Source of the DNA: Chitinophagaceae bacterium
Lineage (GTDB): Bacteria > Bacteroidota > Bacteroidia > Chitinophagales > Chitinophagaceae
NCBI GenBank assembly: GCA_025455665.1
Contig: JALOMC010000015.1
Location: 1-17,450, forward strand
DNA: 17,450 nt
Reading direction: 5' to 3'
The notes beneath the pieces were generated by a model. It did not search any database, was not told where the DNA came from, and saw only the letters and a list, made by a program, of their open reading frames with translations. A program made the translations under genes and the position numbers. Positions 13,779 through 17,450 of the stretch are shown in pieces. Each line of letters opens with the position of its first letter. Within the stretch, counting starts at the first letter, position 1.

Positions 13779-15407
13779 TCAGGACTGCAAGAAAGGATAT
13801 CGGTAATCCGTTGGCGGGTTAAACGTCTCCTTGATGGTACGTGCACTCAGCCATCGATAAAGATTGAGCATACTGCCAGCTTTATCGTTGGTACCGCTGG
13901 CCCTGGCACCACCAAACGGCTGCTGGCCTACTACCGCACCCGTCGGCTTATCATTGATGTAGAAATTCCCGGCGGCATGGCGAAGGCGTTTTGTGGCAGC
14001 GTCGACAGCCGCCCGATCCTGTGCGATGATAGAGCCGGTAAGCGCATAAGGTGAGGTGCTGTCTACCAAATCCATGGCCTTATCAAACTCATCGGCCTTG
14101 TAGGTATAAATAGTGAGTACCGGACCAAACAACTCCTCACACATGGTCACGTACTTCGGGTCGCGTACTTCTATTACTGTTGGTTCAATAAAGAACCCAT
14201 CTTTCTTACTGCAGTTGCCACCTACCAGAATTTTAGCCTTGCGATCGCGGCGGGCACTATCGATGTACTTCTTGAGCTTATCAAAACTCTTTTCATCAAT
14301 CACTGCGTTGACGAAATTGCCGAAATCTTCTACACTGCCCATCTTCATGGTTTCTACTTCGGCTACTAATCGGGCTTTGATGCGATCAGCCAAATTGCTG
14401 GGCAAATAAGCCCGGCTGGCTGCCGAGCATTTTTGCCCCTGGTATTCAAAAGCGCCACGAGCCAATGCAGTAACCACGGCATCTACATCTGCACTTTTGT
14501 GCACCAGCACAAAATCCTTACCGCCGGTTTCGCCTACTATGCGTGGATACGATTTGTACTTAGGTGTATTGGCACCAATGGTAGCCCACATATGGTTGAA
14601 CACACCGGTTGACCCGGTGAAGTGAACACCCGCAAAGTCGCGGTGGTTGAAGCAAACGTCGCCAATTGTCGGGCCATCTACATATACCAGGTTGATGACA
14701 CCATCGGGCAGGCCGGCCTCTATCAAAATTTTCATGAACATTTGGGCAGAATAGATCTGCGTATTGGCAGGCTTCCACACTACCACATTGCCGCACATAG
14801 CAGCACTGGTTGGCAAATTGCCCCCAATAGCGGTGAAATTGAACGGTGTGACCGCCAACACAAATCCTTCTAGTGCCCGCCATTCCATGCGGTTGTGCAT
14901 CCCCGGACCACTGATGGGCTGCTGCTTGTAAATCTCACTCAGGAAATGCACATTGAATCGCAGAAAATCGATGATTTCGCAAGCGCTGTCTATTTCTGCC
15001 TGGTATACGTTTTTGCTTTGCCCCAGCATGGTAGTACCATTCATATGGTAGCGGTACTTGGTAGCAATAAGATCAGCAGCTTTCAGAAAAATGGCTGCCC
15101 GTTCTTCCCATGGCATATTTTCCCAACTTGCCTTGGCTTTCAGTGCTGCATCAATCGCTTGCTGCACATGCTGGCGTGTACCGGCGTGGTAATAGCCTAG
15201 CACATGCTGTCGCTCATGCGGCGGATGAATAGCGTGCCGTTCGCCACTTCGTACAGCCCTGCCACCAATGTATTGGGGAATGTCGATCTCTTTCTTTTTC
15301 AACTCGGCCAGCACCTTCAGCTGTGCCTCTCGTTCCTTGCTGCCGGGTGCATACTGCTGCACGGGTTCATTGGCCGGCAGCGGATAGGAAAACGTACCAA
15401 AACTCAT
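13779..15407 (-). CDS. pruA: L-glutamate gamma-semialdehyde (P5C) dehydrogenase
   Basis: A 542-residue NAD-dependent aldehyde dehydrogenase that oxidises glutamate semialdehyde, in equilibrium with pyrroline-5-carboxylate, to glutamate. It is the second step of proline breakdown. The length and N-terminal extension fit the mitochondrial ALDH4A1-like, single-function type rather than the PutA fusion. Landmarks are the cofactor-site segments VTPFNFTAIGGNLP (186-199) and VWKPANTQIYSA (210-221), FTGSTGVF (263-270), the general-base Glu E293 in VGETGGKDF, and the catalytic Cys C327 in YQGQKCSAASR. C-terminal CEELFGPVLTIY and QPFGGARASGTNDKAG are also typical. No proline dehydrogenase gene is in the window. 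It lies 74 bases downstream of prfB on the same strand with no terminator between, so co-transcription is possible but functionally unremarkable. Confidence 0.95.
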   Translation of the reverse strand: MSFGTFSYPLPANEPVQQYAPGSKEREAQLKVLAELKKKEIDIPQYIGGRAVRSGERHAIHPPHERQHVLGYYHAGTRQHVQQAIDAALKAKASWENMPWEERAAIFLKAADLIATKYRYHMNGTTMLGQSKNVYQAEIDSACEIIDFLRFNVHFLSEIYKQQPISGPGMHNRMEWRALEGFVLAVTPFNFTAIGGNLPTSAAMCGNVVVWKPANTQIYSAQMFMKILIEAGLPDGVINLVYVDGPTIGDVCFNHRDFAGVHFTGSTGVFNHMWATIGANTPKYKSYPRIVGETGGKDFVLVHKSADVDAVVTALARGAFEYQGQKCSAASRAYLPSNLADRIKARLVAEVETMKMGSVEDFGNFVNAVIDEKSFDKLKKYIDSARRDRKAKILVGGNCSKKDGFFIEPTVIEVRDPKYVTMCEELFGPVLTIYTYKADEFDKAMDLVDSTSPYALTGSIIAQDRAAVDAATKRLRHAAGNFYINDKPTGAVVGQQPFGGARASGTNDKAGSMLNLYRWLSARTIKETFNPPTDYRYPFLQS

Positions 15408-15481
15408 GGTTAATTTATTTTATAGTCTGGTAAAACAAGGTTGAAGTAACAAACAGGCAGCGTAGTCCAGGGTAATTTTTG

Positions 15482-16583
15482 TTACCCGCCACTCACCTGG
15501 TCTTCTTTTTCACTCATCAGGTAGGCCTTTACAAAACCATCGAGCTCGCCATCCATCACGGGTCCAATATTGCCTACTTCAAAATCGGTCCGGTGATCTT
15601 TGATCATCTTGTACGGATGAAACACATAGCTGCGTATCTGGCTACCCCACTCTATCTTTTTCTTTTTTGCGTTGGCAGCGTCTTTCAGTTCGTTCCGCTT
15701 TTGCAGTTCCATTTCATACAGGCGGCTCTTCATCATTTGCATCGCCTTTTCGCGGTTGCCCAACTGAGTACGCTCGGTTTGGCAAATTACCACCAGGCCG
15801 GTAGCAATGTGGGTCAGCTGTACTTTGGTTTCTACCTTGTTTACATTCTGACCACCGGCGCCGCCGCTCCGGCTGGTTTCCATTTTCACATCGCTGTCCT
15901 TCAGGTCAATTTCAATGGTATCATCAACCAGCGGGTATACATACACACTGGCAAATGACGTGTGCCTGCGGGCATTGCTATCAAATGGCGAGATGCGCAC
16001 CAGCCGGTGGACGCCATTTTCAGCCTTCAAAAAGCCGTAGGCAAAGGGGCCATCAAATTGAAACGTAGCCGTTTTGATACCTGCGCCATCGCCATCAGTC
16101 CAGTCCAGCTCAGTTACGGTCCAACCCTGCTTTTCGCCGTACATTTTGTACATACGAGCCAGCATCTGCGCCCAGTCCTGGCTTTCAGTACCACCAGCCC
16201 CGCTGTTTATTTGCAGCACAGCAGGCAGTTCGTCTTCCGGCGTATTCAGCGTACTCTTGAACTCGGCCTCTTCAATGGCATTGGTAGCAGCATCGAAGGA
16301 TTGGCGAACATTGTCTTCGCTTTCTTCCCCCTCTTTCCAAAACTCGAAAAGCACTGCAAAGTCTTCCACAGCCGTCTCTACCCGGTTGAACAAATCAACC
16401 CAGTACTCGTTGTTTTTGATCTCTTTCATGATGCCGGTGGCACGTTTGTTATCGTCCCAAAAACCCGGCGAAAGGCTCAGCTGTTTGTCATTATCAATCT
16501 TAGCACGTCGGTTCTCGACGTCAAAGAAACCTCCTCAGGACACTCACACGGTCCCTCATATCCTTGATTTGCTCAATAGTCAT
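15482..16583 (-). CDS. prfB: Peptide chain release factor 2, made by programmed +1 frameshift
   Basis: RF2 ends translation at UGA and UAA. The reading frame from the ATG at 16583 runs 20 codons to an in-frame TGA (16523-16521). Skipping one base there (CTT-T-GAC) continues in the +1 frame to the stop at 15484-15482, giving 366 residues, the normal RF2 length. Visible landmarks are the stop-recognition tripeptide SPF (about 198-200) in VRISPFDSNARRHTSF and the peptidyl-hydrolysis GGQ (about 243-245) in SGGAGGQNVNKVETKVQLTH. Domain 1 is encoded mostly in the +1 frame from codon 21. Counting only the uninterrupted frame would give a falsely short protein from 16429. Low RF2 lets ribosomes pause at the TGA and shift, so the protein regulates itself. 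Confidence 0.96.
16520..16535 (-). promoter_or_regulatory. prfB: Programmed +1 frameshift signal of prfB
   Basis: The minus strand reads AGGAGG TTT CTT TGA C. This has a perfect Shine-Dalgarno (16535-16530), three bases, the slippery CTT, the poorly recognised stop TGA followed by C, and the shifted codon GAC. Order and spacing are the same as in the Escherichia coli prfB site. Confidence 0.95.
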
Positions 16584-16590
16584 AGTGGCG

Positions 16591-16598
16591 CAAAAGTA
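16591..16598 (-). promoter_or_regulatory. Putative -7 promoter box of prfB
   Basis: TACTTTTG on the minus strand is an exact TAnnTTTG match only 7 bases before the prfB ATG. If used, the mRNA would be leaderless or nearly so. There is no -33 TTTG at 19 bases, so it may be chance. Confidence 0.35.
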
Positions 16599-16689
16599 AG
16601 GGCTTCGGCCAAAAGCACCCACGCCGCCGTCTATGCAGCCATTATTAGCGCTGTAAAAATGGTATTTTGCCCCACAACAAATGGTTGTC

Positions 16690-17442
16690 ATGAAACGCCT
16701 GCTCGCTACTATCGGAATTTATTTCATCGCTTCGGCTACTTTCCTCTCAGCACAGCCACATTCGGTTAAGTTGGGCAACACCCTCATTCAATGGCTCCAG
16801 TTTTGTTCACACCCTTCGCCGGGCATCAGCTGGGTACACGTGCATGAAAATGAAACGACTTCAGTAGCGGCCACCCGGGCGCTGATAGACAGTTTGGGGA
16901 AAGGCTGCCTGGTGAGCTGGCGGCACAGCCCCGATAGCCTGCAGCCGCAGCGGTATGATCCCAACCGCATTTATACGCCCGAAGGACTAAAGAAAACCCT
17001 GCAGGCCAACGGTGCTTACAGCAAACCAGGTTTTACGGCTGCGCAGCGAGTGGCACGGCAATTCATCAGCAAATACGTAGATGGCAATAGGCTGGTAGTA
17101 GCGCTGCACAACAATAGCGACGGCGGCGGACTGCACATCAAAAGCTACCTGCCCGGCGGTGAATACGCCAACGACGCAGCAGAGGTATTTGTGAATGAGG
17201 CGGAAGACATTGATGATTTTTTCTACACCACTGACCGTCGGATTTTCGACTTTTTGAAAGCCCGGGGATTCAACATCTTGCTGCAAAACAATGCCAGTGT
17301 GACCAATGACGGATCGCTGAGTGTATACTGCGGCTACCAGCAAATGGCCTACCTGAATATTGAAGCGCAGCAGGGCCATTTGCAAGAGCAAAAGCGCATG
17401 ATGCTGGCTGTATTCGACATGATTGAAACGCTGTTTAAATGA
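16690..17442 (+). CDS. Secreted protein, possible diverged M14-like metallohydrolase
   Basis: A 250-residue protein with a signal peptide (MKRLLATIGIYFIASATFLSAQ). The ATG at 16690 is preferred over the one at 16681 because it puts Lys-Arg directly before the hydrophobic stretch. I do not recognise a named family. However, its conserved-looking residues fall in the order seen in M14 zinc carboxypeptidases: HENETTS with H52 and E55 in an H-x-x-E pair, DPNRIYTPEG with R93 (compare DLNR), VVALHNN with H140 (compare the third zinc-ligand His) and YLNIEAQQGH with E225 (compare the catalytic Glu). The chain is shorter than a usual M14 domain. The role is therefore an inference: a zinc-dependent peptidase or amidase in the periplasm. 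It is divergent from prfB, and a next gene may overlap its stop. Confidence 0.7.
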   Translation: MKRLLATIGIYFIASATFLSAQPHSVKLGNTLIQWLQFCSHPSPGISWVHVHENETTSVAATRALIDSLGKGCLVSWRHSPDSLQPQRYDPNRIYTPEGLKKTLQANGAYSKPGFTAAQRVARQFISKYVDGNRLVVALHNNSDGGGLHIKSYLPGGEYANDAAEVFVNEAEDIDDFFYTTDRRIFDFLKARGFNILLQNNASVTNDGSLSVYCGYQQMAYLNIEAQQGHLQEQKRMMLAVFDMIETLFK

Positions 17443-17450
17443 AACCCGGA
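17439..17450 (+). CDS. Possible start of the next gene, cut by the window edge
   Basis: ATGA at 17439-17442 combines an ATG with the TGA stop of the preceding gene, a common arrangement for coupled genes. Only four codons (M K P G) are visible, so nothing can be said about a product and the start may be chance. Confidence 0.25.

Noticed and set aside
15482..16429. A shortened RF2 starting at the ATG 16429
   Set aside because: It would lose the first 51 residues of domain 1. The upstream frame with a canonical frameshift site restores a 366-residue protein, so this is neither a truncation nor a pseudogene.
16074..16769. Long + strand open frame opposite prfB
   Set aside because: Antisense of prfB and its frameshift region; it also overlaps the start of the secreted protein at 16690 in another frame.
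1..17450. Mobile element, CRISPR array or phage remnant
   Set aside because: I looked for transposase or integrase motifs, regularly spaced direct repeats and flanking inverted repeats and saw none; the only direct repeat is the protein-level duplication at 8521-8676.

Overview
This window comes from a member of the Bacteroidota with about 50% GC, most likely a Chitinophagaceae-type organism. The signs are Bacteroidota promoter boxes (TAnnTTTG at -7, once with a full -33 TTTG and a 19-nt spacer), starts that mostly lack Shine-Dalgarno sequences, a type IX secretion (T9SS) C-terminal sorting domain, a dockerin-like surface protein, and the family make-up (GH125, ALDH4-type PruA, PyrR, OdhB). 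It is ordinary chromosome: I see no insertion sequence, phage gene, CRISPR array or rRNA.

Layout. Positions 1-1191 (-) hold most of a secreted M14 zinc carboxypeptidase that runs off the left edge. ssb follows (1281-1712, -) with its own UUCG-loop terminator. On the + strand are a small cytosolic retropepsin-like aspartic protease (1888-2328), the tRNA 2-thiouridylase mnmA (2421-3527) and an unrecognised lipoprotein (3605-4363). The lipoprotein meets, tail to tail, an RsmB/NOL1-type m5C RNA methyltransferase (4360-5526, -). Upstream of that on the - strand is odhB/sucB, the E2 of 2-oxoglutarate dehydrogenase (5614-6837), separated from the methyltransferase by a terminator. Divergent from odhB is a two-gene surface unit: a large secreted protein ending in two dockerin-like motifs (7123-8739) and a T9SS-sorted protein with a possible cohesin-like N-terminal domain (8799-9944). 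A strong terminator closes it.

Next come tRNA-Gln(UUG) (10102-10172, -) with a textbook promoter and terminator, a Tat-exported GH125 exo-alpha-1,6-mannosidase (10347-11768, +), and a stand-alone pyrR (11777-12298, -). Divergent from pyrR is a secreted thioredoxin-fold protein (12436-13695, +), whose start codon lies in an inverted repeat. It shares a bidirectional terminator with pruA (13779-15407, -). Upstream of pruA is prfB (15482-16583, -), complete only when its programmed +1 frameshift is counted. Last is a secreted protein (16690-17442, +) with a residue pattern suggesting a diverged M14-like metallohydrolase; a further gene may begin at 17439.

The genes do not form one pathway. They are mostly single-gene units: translation and RNA modification (prfB, mnmA, RsmB-like, tRNA-Gln), central and amino-acid metabolism (odhB, pruA, pyrR), DNA maintenance (ssb) and envelope proteins. 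The points most worth following are the surface-protein pair, the prfB frameshift site with a perfect Shine-Dalgarno in an organism that hardly uses them, and the M14-like protein at the right edge.
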